Program-made: the position numbers and the translations under genes | DNA from: Echiichthys vipera | Taxonomy: Eukaryota; Chordata; Actinopteri; Perciformes; Trachinidae | Assembly: GCA_963691815.1 (NCBI GenBank) | Contig: OY829652.1 | Span: 22,296,558-22,360,557, forward strand | Length of the DNA stretch: 64,000 bases | Direction of reading: 5' to 3' | Notes under the pieces: model-generated | The model's input: the letters and a program-made list of their open reading frames with translations, nothing else | Databases searched by the model: none | What the model was told of the DNA's origin: nothing | Shown: positions 1-49,016 of the stretch, one piece after another | How positions within the stretch are numbered: position 1 is the first letter of the stretch | Layout: each line of letters begins with the position of its first letter

Positions 1-11
1 GAAGAGAGAGC

Positions 12-12
<1 letters not shown>

Positions 13-86
<74 letters not shown>
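13..86. repeat. (GT)n microsatellite
   Basis: An uninterrupted GT dinucleotide run of about 74 bp; reading frames across it are repeat translation only. Confidence 0.95.
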
Positions 87-89
<3 letters not shown>

Positions 90-2543
90 ATCATGATTGC
101 TGAGGAAATCCACAGGGAAATGTTACAAGCTTTGAAAGAGCATGATAAGACACTGTCCCCCCATAAACTAAAAATGGACACCTTGAAAATGAAGTATTCA
201 CATAACCCTTTCCTCGCATATACAGACCCACAGTCAAAGCTTTCATGCAACACTCGCAAACGCAAGCAGAATTTCTCCCACTTTGAGATTGCGGTTTGGC
301 AGCTAGCTATCACGTTACAAATCCCAGGCTGGAGCGGTAACCATGGCAACTCCTTCCAAAATACCCCTGCCGCCCTGGAGAGAAGAAAGGGTCGTTTGCG
401 CCCCTCGCTCTCCTCTGCCTGTTGCCGTCTTTACGCTGCCAATGGAGTGGAACTCCTGACGCAGACAGGGATACCTTCTCTGACGCACCTCGGGATCACC
501 AGAGGCCCTTAGCCGCCCTTTCTTCTATATCCCCCCACAGTTCACTGCTTTCCTTCCACCCACCCTCCCGAGGGGCTTTCCTTTTCCCTTGCTTTTAATG
601 ACACAACCCTAATAAACAGCGTTAATGGGTCCTCCGAACTGTAGGCTCGGCTAAGCTAGGCGCCTCTCTCCTCCTCCCTCCCTCTCTTTCTCAAGTCTCT
701 CCTCCAGCGGTAGAGGGGGCTCCTCGTGGCCCTTCAGGCGTAGCAGAGAGGGAGCTTGTGCCTCCTCTTTTCAGCATGTCCATCAGGGTCTCTCAACTTC
801 AAGTCACCTATATGTCCTCTACCTATGTTCTTCCATGAATTTGCATGTTCCTAGACATGTAAGGAACACCCAAATCCGTCCATGCAAACTTAAAGCAGTT
901 TGATCCCTCAGTAAAAAGTCAAGAGGATTATCAAGTAAATGATATACCACTGTTGGCTCCATGATCATCCTTAGAAAGGGGCAGGAGGGGGGCTTTGAGG
1001 TTAGGATATGTGTGGACGGGATGGGGCACTTAGGGTCCTGAAGCTCCAAGTTTGTAAGTGAATAGTATGTGTTTGTGTGAAGTGAGCGTGGGGTGTCCTG
1101 GGACAGCTGGAGGCTGGAATGCTGCAGCAGCAGATTGTCAGATAAGCAGCTGTGTGTGTTAAGGGAAGGAGAGCCAGGCACGCTAACCACTACCGCAACT
1201 AGCCGCTGGAAAACACTGCTGCTGCTGCATGTCAATGGGAAGACCGTCTACATCGCAAACTGAAATTGCTAATCACCGCTTACCACAGCTTCTCCAAAAC
1301 AATTTGACGTGATGCTTCTTAAAACAAAAAACACATTTCTGTGAATTCCATACACCATAACCAAAATTGTATTGACAATTTGCTTCTAGGCTATTAGGAT
1401 GGATATATCCCTAAGGATTATAGTGGTTACAACTTTTACATAATGTCTAAGCAGGGTGCAAACGTACCACCATCCACTACCCAAATGTTTGTAAAATTGG
1501 TAGTTTTGCTAGACTCTCCGGTGGATTAAAAAAAATATTTTGCACCCTGTGTCCAAATTATTTTCATCTGGACAAGCATATTATCAAAACCTCACATTTA
1601 GTTTGCTGTGGTCATTTGACAAGTTCAAAGGAACAGCGGTCACTATTCTTTTCAATGGCAACGGTACACATAAAAATGGCCAGTTTACTCTCATTCTATT
1701 TCTATGCCAATAACTCAACAAACAGTATCAGAACCATCACGTGTCTGCATTTTTAACATCCATCAAAAGACTTTCAGAGCCTGAACTTTGTTTTGTAAAT
1801 TTTCTATAAAATTAAATCGATTGTAAGTGGATAATAAATATGCAAATAACATAATAAATAATGTGTCGACATGGCAAAAATAATGGCAACACAATGTATT
1901 CAGAGTGTTTGTGACATACTGAGCATGTGGATGGATAACAATAAGGGGAATATGCTGCCAGAAAAGTTTGGGAAGTTTTAATTGATTCTATTTTCTGCTG
2001 TGAAAACGTTTCATCGCCCGAGTCTGCGAAATCAAACCATCCTGAAAATGTGTTTTATCATTAGTTCCAAGTTTTGATTACGTGAAAACTGTACATTGAG
2101 AAAACTGTGCATTGAGAACAACTGTTTGCCAAAGACTGGAAAACAAGTCAGATGAAGATCATACCACTTGCTTCTAGATAACATTCTATATCTAGAAGTG
2201 TTGCATATATGATTATAAGCCTATACTTTCTCGAGACAATTGGGGCTTGTTTTACAAAAACAATAAATTATGTATTTTCTGTCTGTCTGGTCAGAAGACA
2301 CCCTTCTCCTCCTGAGGATTGTCTCTGTCATTGTATGATAATAATTCATCTTCAACCCATCAATGTTTTTGCATATTATTTAATGTGTTTGAGTGCTTAC
2401 AGACAATTTCCACTGTAACATGAATTCAAGTTGACCACAGCTACCTATAATTTCTCACAGTCATTTATTCAAAGACACATTTAAATTAGAGACGGGACTG
2501 TACAGATTGCTTTTTGATTATTTCACTGTAGAACAGAGAATAG

Positions 2544-2669
<126 letters not shown>

Positions 2670-3469
2670 CATTTGCTCGATTTACTCACAACAGCTGCAG
2701 TACAACTTTAGGATTTTAATTTGGATGAAATGTTTGTGGCTTGGTATTGCATACCACGAATCAAGTGTTTTCACCACCGCCTTAACACCCTCTCTCAACA
2801 GTTTGGATGGGCTCTGTGTCTTTACATAGATACACAGTCATGGTGTGCGTAATGTTCTCTCACTACTTGCTTTCCTATAAGGTCAGTGACTCAGGCAATA
2901 ATGTCTGCATTGTGGGTTTTTTAAATTGTCCAGCACTCCTTAAACTCCACGTAAAGTCCACGTAATGTGATGCATCATGCAACAAATAAAAACACATTCT
3001 ATACTGGAAACAAAAATAAGCCAAGTTGACTCAAGGGTGATGATCCATCAACTAAAGAGCAGCTGCTGTCAAAAAAAACAGTAGGAATGTTGTTTTTCCT
3101 GTATTTAATTTCATCCTCTATCCCAAATGAAGGACTAATTTCACCCCCGTGATGATGACGCACCATGTTATCAGATATGATTACAAGTCTACTTGGATCC
3201 ATTCTGGTATTAGACATATTGGCATACAGATCTTAGACTCGTGGCAATATGATAGGATAAATTAAAATAAATACAATTTGAGCCTTGCCCTCACTCAGAT
3301 ACTAGGATTTATGAAGACCTATAGTGTGAGCTTGTCCTTACCTGTAAATACAAACTGTTGGTGAGGCTAGTGAAAAATATAATTGTGTGTATTTCATGAG
3401 CCAACCACTCCCAAGTTCTGTAAATGTAACGGCTCTCTGTTTGTGCTGCAAAGCAGTGAAGACACTCAC

Positions 3470-19853
<16,384 letters not shown>

Positions 19854-19879
19854 CACTGTAAAGGTCTGTTCTGAAACAT
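19854..19879 (-). promoter_or_regulatory. Short uORF overlapping the proposed mrpl23 start
   Basis: On the minus strand an upstream ATG at 19879-19877 opens an eight-codon frame. Its TGA stop overlaps the proposed mrpl23 ATG (TGATG, 19855-19851). The arrangement is seen directly. A role in limiting or coupling initiation is inference and depends on the proposed start being correct. Confidence 0.4.
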
Positions 19880-19939
19880 ATGCTGCCAGGTAGTTGTTGT
19901 TGTTGTAGTCTTTTCAAGGTTGTCAAATGCTACACGTGC

Positions 19940-19990
19940 ATGGATTTACTTCCGGGGTCACTCTCACGGCGCAGGCGCATTGGGTTTGGT
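19940..19990 (-). promoter_or_regulatory. Probable mrpl23 promoter with GABP/ETS-like and NRF-1-like motifs
   Basis: ACTTCCGG at 19948-19955 fits an ETS/GABP (NRF-2) site. GCGCAGGCGCAT at 19969-19980 resembles an NRF-1 half-palindrome. Both lie about 95-130 bp upstream of the proposed mrpl23 ATG in a small CpG-rich island. NRF-1 and GABP are established activators of nuclear genes for mitochondrial ribosomal proteins, so the context fits. No TATA box is evident. Confidence 0.45.
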
Positions 19991-20389
19991 CTGTTGTCCT
20001 TGAAGTTCACTTAATTTGCAGAATTGGTGTAGCTACCTACAGCTGAAATGTACTGCAGCTTTTAAATGCGAATTCAAGATGCACTGTGGGTACCTATACC
20101 AGAGTGTGATCAGAGATGCTTTAGAAGATAGTACCCTAGTTTAGTATAGAGAATATTTGGTGTAATAATGCTTTTCTTAAAATCCTATGCTGCTTCAGCT
20201 ACTGTACACGGGTCAAGAGAGTGGCCTAATACTGAGTTTTGTGGACACATCATATCTTACATGTTCGCATTTTTTGTTGGAACACTTTCAGTATAAAATG
20301 CATGCAATGTGATTTTAATGTAATCTTTTCATTTAAAATAAGCACAAACACAAACAGTGTTTTATGTATACAGTATGTACATACATTTA

Positions 20390-20435
20390 GAATAGAAATA
20401 CTTTATTGATCCCAAGCTGGGAAATTGCAGTAAGT
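20390..20435 (-). mobile_element. LINE 3' tail fragment
   Basis: TAGAATAGAAATACTTTATT then GATCCCAAGCTGGGAAATTG is, on the minus strand, the AATTTCCC-GGGATCAATAAAG type of 3' end common on fish LINEs. Only the extreme 3' end is visible. Confidence 0.5.
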
Positions 20436-20880
20436 ATTTCCTATCATACATGTGCACATCCTGTTACTGTTGGATGGAGATGTATATCCCTTAAAAGACA
20501 TTTAGTAATAATTAAACTTAATAAATGTCTTAATATGCAAAACATTCAACTGCTTACCAACTGCTTTAATCTCCTCCTTGGATAACAGCACAGTTTATAT
20601 TCTTCTTAAGAATGGGTTTCCATTTTGGGAATGTCACACCTGTGAGTATTTTCTCAGGGCACATATGATGAGACAGCAGCAGAGGGAGACCTTGTCCCAT
20701 TTCTTATTCAGACCGTTTGGCCCGGCATCTGACCTCACAGCCACTACGATGTCATCGGGGCTGAGTGATTGAAAGCCCTCTTAGTGGAACATGAGTCCCT
20801 GGCTGAGCCGGTTCAGACCTGACAGGAAATGGAAATGGACCACCATGCCAGGGAGGGAAGTTTCCATCAGTTAAGATGCC

Positions 20881-21076
<196 letters not shown>

Positions 21077-23567
21077 CTAGAGGGTTAGGCATTTGATTAT
21101 TATGAAGTTGTTGTAATGTTTACCAGTTGGCAAAGGTACTTATCAGGGTCCTGTCTTCCCTACAGTTTTCTATTCTTTTTGCCTCAAGATCAAGAAATGT
21201 CCTCTGCCATTGATTATGTACTTGTTTGTTGAGCTGGAAACTACTGGAGATTCATGAAAGTGGTGAGACAGAGGTAGGACAGTTTCTTTCAAAACTACTA
21301 GAATGTGTACTGGACGCATATTACATAGTAAAACATTAGATTGTTCTATAAATGAGCCATACATGTTCAATAAATTATTAAGTTATATTGAATTCCATTC
21401 CGATTATTCAAGTACAGATTACAGATCGTAATGTTCAAGCTGTTCCAGTAATAATGTGTTCATCATTTATGCATGTCATTATAGTAGTGGTTTGTGACTG
21501 TGTTTGCTGGTTCAAATTTACGGATGAGCCAGAAAGAACCTTCCCTTTTTTCAGACAGTATTAATTGTCCCTGCAGCATATGGACGTGCATACTTGCGCC
21601 TGTAATGTTCTTTAAATGCCCCATTTTCAGTGTGTGGAAATAAATACATCCTAATTGTATTAGCTAAATAATATAAATAATATAAAATGAAAAGGGCCTT
21701 AAAGCTAATTCATTTTTTTTTAGACATTTTGTGCCATTATTGACAGCAGAGACATGACTAGGATAGATATAGGGAACAACATGCAACAAGCCTGACTGGA
21801 TATGAAGCGGGATGTTGTGGTTGATTGGTCAGCACTTTAAACCTCAAGGCTACTGGGGAGCCTGCATTTTTACCTAAAGCCACTCTCCCACTGGACAAAA
21901 CCCACTAATACCCTCAAACATCTGACTTTTGACTTTAGTTAGAAAGGTTACAACCTACATTCATTCCCAACTGACTCTGCAGTAGTAGTAGTAGTACTAG
22001 TATACTGCAGTAGTCACAGGTATTTATCGGTTCCAGCTCTGATCGACAGTGATGGAAACATGACACCAGGGTGAACACATTAGTTTTTGCCTGTTTTCCG
22101 GCATGATGCTATGACATGCATCACTTCCGTTGATTTAATTTTTGTTAACTGTTTAAGAATGATCATTTAGAACACAGTCAACAGCCTCGGGCACAGGTGC
22201 CACCACGGGTGCCACCACTGGTGCGCCGTAGCTTAACCAGTGGCACACTTAAGCAAAAAGTGTGCAAGATGTACCGCATGCCAAATTACCTTTTTCACAG
22301 ACATTGGTGTTGGTGCACAGCCTGTTATTTACGGTAGTTTGATTGACTTTTTCCTTGCGAAGTTTCTTGAAGAACTTTCTTTATTTTATGAAGCCACTAG
22401 ATGAAGTTCTTGGTTTAAAGAAAAATGGCTCATGGCCTGGTTATTCGTTTTGCTTTCAACCCTTTGTTGAACAGTGAGTGCCACCTACTAAGCTCAGAAA
22501 ATAAAGAAAATACTTCATATAGCATCAGGAAGCTATGTTTGGACCTGGCTACTTTTAACCCTTCTACATTCATGAAGATCCGCCCAACTCTGCTTTTGAT
22601 TGCCTAGTAATCATTGTGTTCTTCACATAATGTGGCACAGGTGGGAAAATAACGTTCCCAGAGCAGGCTTAGTTGACGGTTGTATGGCACATTGATTTAC
22701 AAGAAACCGTAAAAATGGCACTTCATATCAAAAAGGTCGACGACTCCTGATTTAGAAGAAGAAAACTGTGCTGTTTATCCTTCACTATACCTTGTGTATA
22801 CCATGTGTGTGTATGTGCATGTGTGTAATGTGAGTAAGGTTGTGAGTTCCACCTTCTCATGACCCAGCCTTATCTCTACCTTGGCCCTAGACCTGGAGCT
22901 TGCTGTGGATGCAATAGCAGTAGCTGCACTCATTACTTCCGTAGTGGTGCCAATGTTTACCAAGGCTTCAGCCAGTGCAGACCAGGCCAGGTGTAAGGGC
23001 AATGGAGGGGGCCAGCAACATGAACCAGTGCAACCTTCAGCCAAAAGTCCGGTCTCACACTGTTCTCCAACTCTGCCATTTATAGATGTGATTCAAGCCT
23101 ATTTGATAATGCACATAGTTGGGCTCTTTGATGGAAAATAAAACTTAACTACATTATCTAATTTCACTGGTTTCCATAAGAATACAAACCCGATTAATGA
23201 GGTTTTATTGCTTTTCAAATGACCGTAGCAAAAGCCTGTGAGAGCTCTGCTGCTCTCATTACTTTTTAAATTTGCTCTTTGTGAATTTTTATTTTTTTTT
23301 TTGGCTAAGGTTCTGTTATGCACGAGTCATATTCTGGTTAACGGCTTGGCCACTTAACTGCTTGGCCTTTATAGTTACAGTATTTAATGTGTGACACGCA
23401 GTCATGTAAACATGTACAGAAAGCCTCTCACACACAAATGCACCCACATAACTTACACTCATACTGGCATGGACATGCAAAGTTAATGTTGAGTTCCATC
23501 AATAATTATTCCATTTAATTCAGACACCAGCAATGACCTCAATGTACTTCCTACTTAGAAAGGCTTA

Positions 23568-23777
<210 letters not shown>

Positions 23778-24653
23778 ATTGGAATGAAGGTTCAGTTTTG
23801 GGGCAGTGGAAAGTGGCTGTTTGTGTCACAGTACAAAAAGTAAGGGAGGAGGAGGGAGCGCTCTAACAGCAGAGGTGGATAGACGGAAACAGTTCGGTCT
23901 ACAGCGGGATTGTCCCGCCAAGAGCGAGCGCTGGGGCCGCATGGAAACTTTCTCCCCTGACTCTCAGACAGCCGGAGGAGAAGTTGTCGGTATTGAATAT
24001 CCTAGAGAAGAAAAAAGGGAAATGGTAAATTGAAGATCCAGACGTGAAGATGGAAAAGTTTGTCAGTTGAAGTGAATAGTTTTGCATGTAACAGGACTGT
24101 TTAAGTGTTTCCCTCTGAAGCCACTTCATCTTTCCATGAAGAATGGACCATACTGATGCCTTGAATCATTTCCCTAAGTAGTTGCTCTGCTAAAATATGC
24201 GATAGGAATAACTTCAGTTTTTGTATAGTTCATGCAAAACATGTAATCCACAGATTGTATCAACAGCAGCAGTAGCACCATAGAACTACAGAGAAGCAGG
24301 TGAAGAGCCGGTACAAGAACATGATCGAAGACAGAGAGAGCAATTAGTGAGAGTCCAGATCTGATTCAGCAGTGGCCTTTTAACGTCTGCGGTCGCAGGC
24401 AGGGTTTATACGGTAGGCTTGGGCTACAGTATACTATGTGTGTAATGTACCACAGTCAGGGATGAGGCAGAACTGTGATGGGGGAACCAATTATCATTTT
24501 TGGCAAGAGTTGTTTATAAAACCATTCTCATCCCCTGTTGACAATCTGTAGCAGATGTTACAAGACTCAAACGGCCTCATTGGCCTGTTATCTATTAGAG
24601 TTCACTGAACAAGTCAGTCAATCTATACTCACATTTTAGCTACCCTTATGACA

Positions 24654-24745
24654 TAGAATAGAATAGAATAGAATAGAATAGAATAGAATAGCATAGAATA
24701 GAATTACTTTAATGATCCCAGACTGGGAAATTATTCTGTAACAGC
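24654..24745 (-). mobile_element. LINE 3' end with (TAGAA)n tail
   Basis: About ten TAGAA units (24654-24705, one unit variant) abut TTACTTTAATGATCCCAGAC then TGGGAAATTATTC. Read on the minus strand this is a LINE-like 3' end followed by a (TTCTA)n tail, so the insertion is on the minus strand and truncated. Confidence 0.6.
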
Positions 24746-25570
24746 AGTAGTGGGTCAGCCAGACATGGCTTAGGCTATTCTCATTCACTGTTTGTAGTTA
24801 TACATATGTAAAGAAATGCACTATTTTATTTTTATTTAACCCAATCTGAGCCTGGATGTGCAGGACTATATCTAAGTAGGAAGTCACACAATGTGGATAA
24901 AGAGCGAAAAAGTCAGCGAGGGGAGGAAGCGAATGTTGACTTATTTGAACTTATTTTATACATTACTAATGTCACGTATATAAGTTAAGTAAAAAAACAT
25001 GTTATATTTTATAACATAAGAAGAACAATGTTGGCCCGTTCACAAATTTTCTCAAATTGCAGCTAAACAGTACTCTACATCACTGTAATGTGTGATTGGC
25101 AGATTTGTCTAGATAAATCCTAGCGACACTGGTTGGTCAAGGTTTTGGTTTATCCAGTGAAATATTTCGACATCTACTATGTATCGGGACAACGTTTTGT
25201 ACAGACATGGTGTTTGGACAATGAATACTAATGAATTGGTGATCCTCTGATGTCATTTAGCACCCTCATCTGGTCAACACTTTAATGTCCAATTATTTGG
25301 TTTATGATAAGGTACCTGCCTAACTAATGACATTCACAACAGCCTCAGCTGTATGTTGTGCTCAGTGTTAATAACCAAATATGTATGTATACAAATATAT
25401 ATGCAAAAAAATACATTTTCAACAACTTTGAACCTTGTCTAGCCTGAATGAAGCAGTCCACTTCACACACAAAACATAAACCACACAAAGCCACTCGACT
25501 CCAGATCTACTTAAACCCATGCTCCTTTGCCATCGACACCAAATGAGTGGTCAGAGGTAGTGGCTCAGCC

Positions 25571-26054
25571 TGGTCTCACTAAAAGGCATGTAAATGACAC
25601 GCTATTTCTCTTAAGCCACCTCGCGTATAATTACAACGCATGTCCTGTTTTTTGCGTGTCATTTCACGCCATGTAGTCTCAATTGACTTGTATAGTGCAG
25701 AGATGGCGTTGTCATTTCACGCACAAATGTCATTGAGGGAAAACCCACGTGTTCGTATTTCTCCGCTACTTTCCGGAGAAATACGAAGTGGTGGAGCTTT
25801 CTGTCAGAGGGTTGTTTTTAAATCAATATTTCATGTGAAGGATGGCTGAAATAACGGGGGTGAAATGCCCTAACCCTAACCCTAACCCTTACCCTAACCC
25901 TAACCCTAACCCAGACCCTAACCCTAACCCTAACCCTGGGGAACAACGGGCGTTAAATGACACGCGAAAAGCTTAATATGCGTAGACATGCACGCAAAAA
26001 GTCATGCAAGTCATGAAAAGTGGCGTGCTATTTATACGCCCTCCCATGAGACCA
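25571..26054. mobile_element. Foldback/MITE with internal telomere-like array and perfect hairpin
   Basis: The ends are inverted: TGGTCTCA at 25571 against TGAGACCA ending at 26054. Partial matches extend inward (GGCATGTAAATGACACGC against GCGTGCTATTTATACGCC). Inside are a perfect 14-bp stem with an 8-nt loop (25752-25765 with 25774-25787) and a CCCTAA array (25868-25937). No protein is encoded and no clean target duplication was found. Confidence 0.65.
25868..25937. repeat. Interstitial telomere-like (CCCTAA)n
   Basis: About eleven to twelve CCCTAA units with two variants (CCCTTA, CCCAGA). It lies inside the foldback element rather than at a chromosome end. Confidence 0.9.
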
Positions 26055-28299
26055 CGTTGCGTGGCTAGTTCAGGTCAGATTCCTCTGTTTTTTCATGTCC
26101 CATGTTCACACTCTCCAAGGGAGTGGGTGCATGCCATGCAGCAGTCCTCTGCCTATTAATAGCAGTGAGGGATGGAGTCGGGGGCAATCTGGATGGCGTG
26201 TAAATTTAGACCCTCCCTCCTGGATGTTCCGTTGATGTCATACGCCTGACCTCTGACCCAGGAGCCTGGCTGCCACAAGGCCCATGTTGAACTTGAATTT
26301 CAGGGGTCAGAATGCAAGCATGCACAAGCAAACACATGCAAACATGCATTCATCTCTATGTACGTACACACAAATAACCTTATACAATGCAATATCGGAA
26401 ATTTTGAGGCAAAGAGCTGTTTGTCACCAAAAATGCTCAATGCTCTGTACCACATGACAGCTGGCACACTTCTTTGTCTTTCATTTTCAAACTAATCGTC
26501 GAGCAGATAGAAGCACCATTTATTTCATGCAACTAAAGAAAAACAGATTCTTCTGCCTCATTCTATCCTGAGAGATTGGCACTCATTCACATCAGGTCCT
26601 ACACGATCATGCACTGATTCCCAGAGATTTTGCAATCGACAAAAGTTTGAGATCGAGTGGGGCGATTAGGTAGAGTGCTCACACAGGTTCCCACAGCCTT
26701 ATCCAGTGTCTCTGCCCCTGCCAGAGTTATGTGATGGATCGGATGGGGGGGGGGGGGCAACATGCATAAACAGGGACAGGGGCAACTGATCTTCAAGGTA
26801 TGTCAGCCGACACTCTTGGGATATCTTGTGCACAGCACCGCGGAAGAGACCTTAACCTACAAACATAACAACATTGTTCAAGCCATGATTCCTCTTGTCT
26901 TATTTTTGGGTCCGATAAAGTAGTTGTTGGATACCAATAGTGCCATGACCATGTTGCAGTAAGAACTGTGTTGAAATAAATGGATAGAAACACTGATGAT
27001 TATCAATCATGATCTGTATACAGTTTAGGTTTCAGCAAGTTTTGACAAAGGATGTGCTTCTGTGAGAGCTACGCGCTATCTACATTCATGGACTTTGACT
27101 CAGCACATATATTGTCCAACAGTGGTGCACCTATACTATGTTGACATCATAACTCCAGACACAATGGATGTTGACAGTCCAAATGCCACCTTCGACCAAT
27201 CACCCCCAATCACCCGCCCTCCCCTGCCCCCTTCTATCCTTGAGGTCCTCATAAACAACATTCCTGCCCTCAAATGTCTTCTGCACTCCTCATGAGCCAC
27301 ACCGTGCTTCAACCCTCACACAATCTATAATATAATTTTGATATACATTTTGATCGCAACACACCCTGAGACAACCACAGATTCTTTATACTACAGCACG
27401 AGCAATTACATACAAAATGTTGGATACTTTATATAGGATAGTGCTTACGCTTAACTAGTGCTGAATTATGACTAGTCTGTCTCACTTGCAACATGTTAAG
27501 ATGCAGTTTTTAAGCTGAAAAACATTTCCAGTGTTGTGACATTATCTTGTCACCTGTGACAGATTTTTTTTAGAAACAAGTTTCACTATAGTGGTAAGGG
27601 GAATTCATGAAAAGTCTTCAGGGAAGTGATTTTTCTAGTTTTCAAAGTGTAATGGAGTAAAAGTAATCTAAAATGAACAATGTAATTATGGTTATGTACA
27701 TGGATACTTGGTCATGGTGAGCTACAGTGGAGAGCACTGGTCCAAGAGCTTGAGCAGGGACGTTTACTGGATGACAGGTGGTTCATCTCCGTTTGTAAAC
27801 TGAGAAAACTGTCAATGCAAACTGTCTCAAAGCAATTTGATCATGCAAACCAAACTCGTGAAAAACAACTGAGCTGAAAATATATCAAAAACCTCTTGGT
27901 CAGTTTGATTAATACGTCAATTAGATGTATGCAATTAAACTAAACGCACATGGCACGAAGACAGCAGTCTTAAATATTCCACTGCTAAGATACTTGCACT
28001 TTCGAAATCAGTTACAGACATCACTGTTTGCCCTCCTTAAATATGAAACACCACAAGATCAAATTTGGATACGGCATTTACGCCCCTGACCGTCTACCAA
28101 ACCACCGGATGACAAGTCTCCACAGTCTTTACGCACGGAGAGCGCACGGAGAGTTTGCAGGCACGCATGGGGATCCCTCCCTTCCAGGCTATCCGTGGCC
28201 TCCTCGCCCCGGCGGGCAGTTCCAAGACTCAGCCAAACCCTTCTGATCCCCCATTTCCCTCTCTCTACCTTTCCTCTGAAGAAACAACCCGGCGTTACG

Positions 28300-28707
28300 T
28301 CAGAAAGTGCAGGGCAAGCAAGACAGCGTCTTAGGAGCTATTCGTAGGCATTGCTGCCAAACCCGGCTTGGGGCTGCTCACGAGCTCACTGCAGCCAATG
28401 CAATTTACAAATGCAACTCTTTTAAAACAGCAGCAGTATGTGGTAAGTCAATTAATCATTCATACGGTTTTATTTCCTCGCTGGGATTTTTTTTTCTCAC
28501 AGCTTTCCTCACATGACAGGTCTCTGTTGCTGGCACAATTGCGCAAAAAAACAACAGTGTAAACGGTGTAAAGACAAAAGAGTAGGCTGGTTTACCCTGT
28601 AGCCTCATTGAAAACACCATGACAAGATGATGCAACAGAGATTTTTGACGCACAGAGATTTCTGCAGGATTTTTTGCGTTTGATTCTTTGCTGATCTCAA
28701 AGACAAC
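28300..28707 (+). promoter_or_regulatory. 5' leader and possible promoter of the GH31-like gene
   Basis: The ATG at 28708 (acaacATGC) is the first that opens the long frame and precedes the membrane anchor. The GC-rich segment around 28140-28240 could be promoter-proximal. No TATA box or clear start site is visible, and an upstream noncoding exon is possible. Confidence 0.3.

Positions 28708-49016
<20,309 letters not shown>

Noticed and set aside
819..1235. 138-codon minus-strand frame near the left edge, tested as a possible mrpl23 3' exon
   Set aside because: It has no similarity to the MRPL23 C-terminal half and no matching splice phase.
22775..23141. Overlapping frames on both strands (plus 86 residues, minus 89 residues)
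   Set aside because: No domain, no splice partners and no homology recognised; both frames being open suggests chance composition.
25868..25937. CCCTAA array as a chromosome end or assembly join
   Set aside because: Unique sequence continues on both sides and the array sits inside a foldback element.
27160..27299. Proline-rich plus-strand frame starting MDVDSPNATF
   Set aside because: It is short, has no recognised family and no supporting exon structure.
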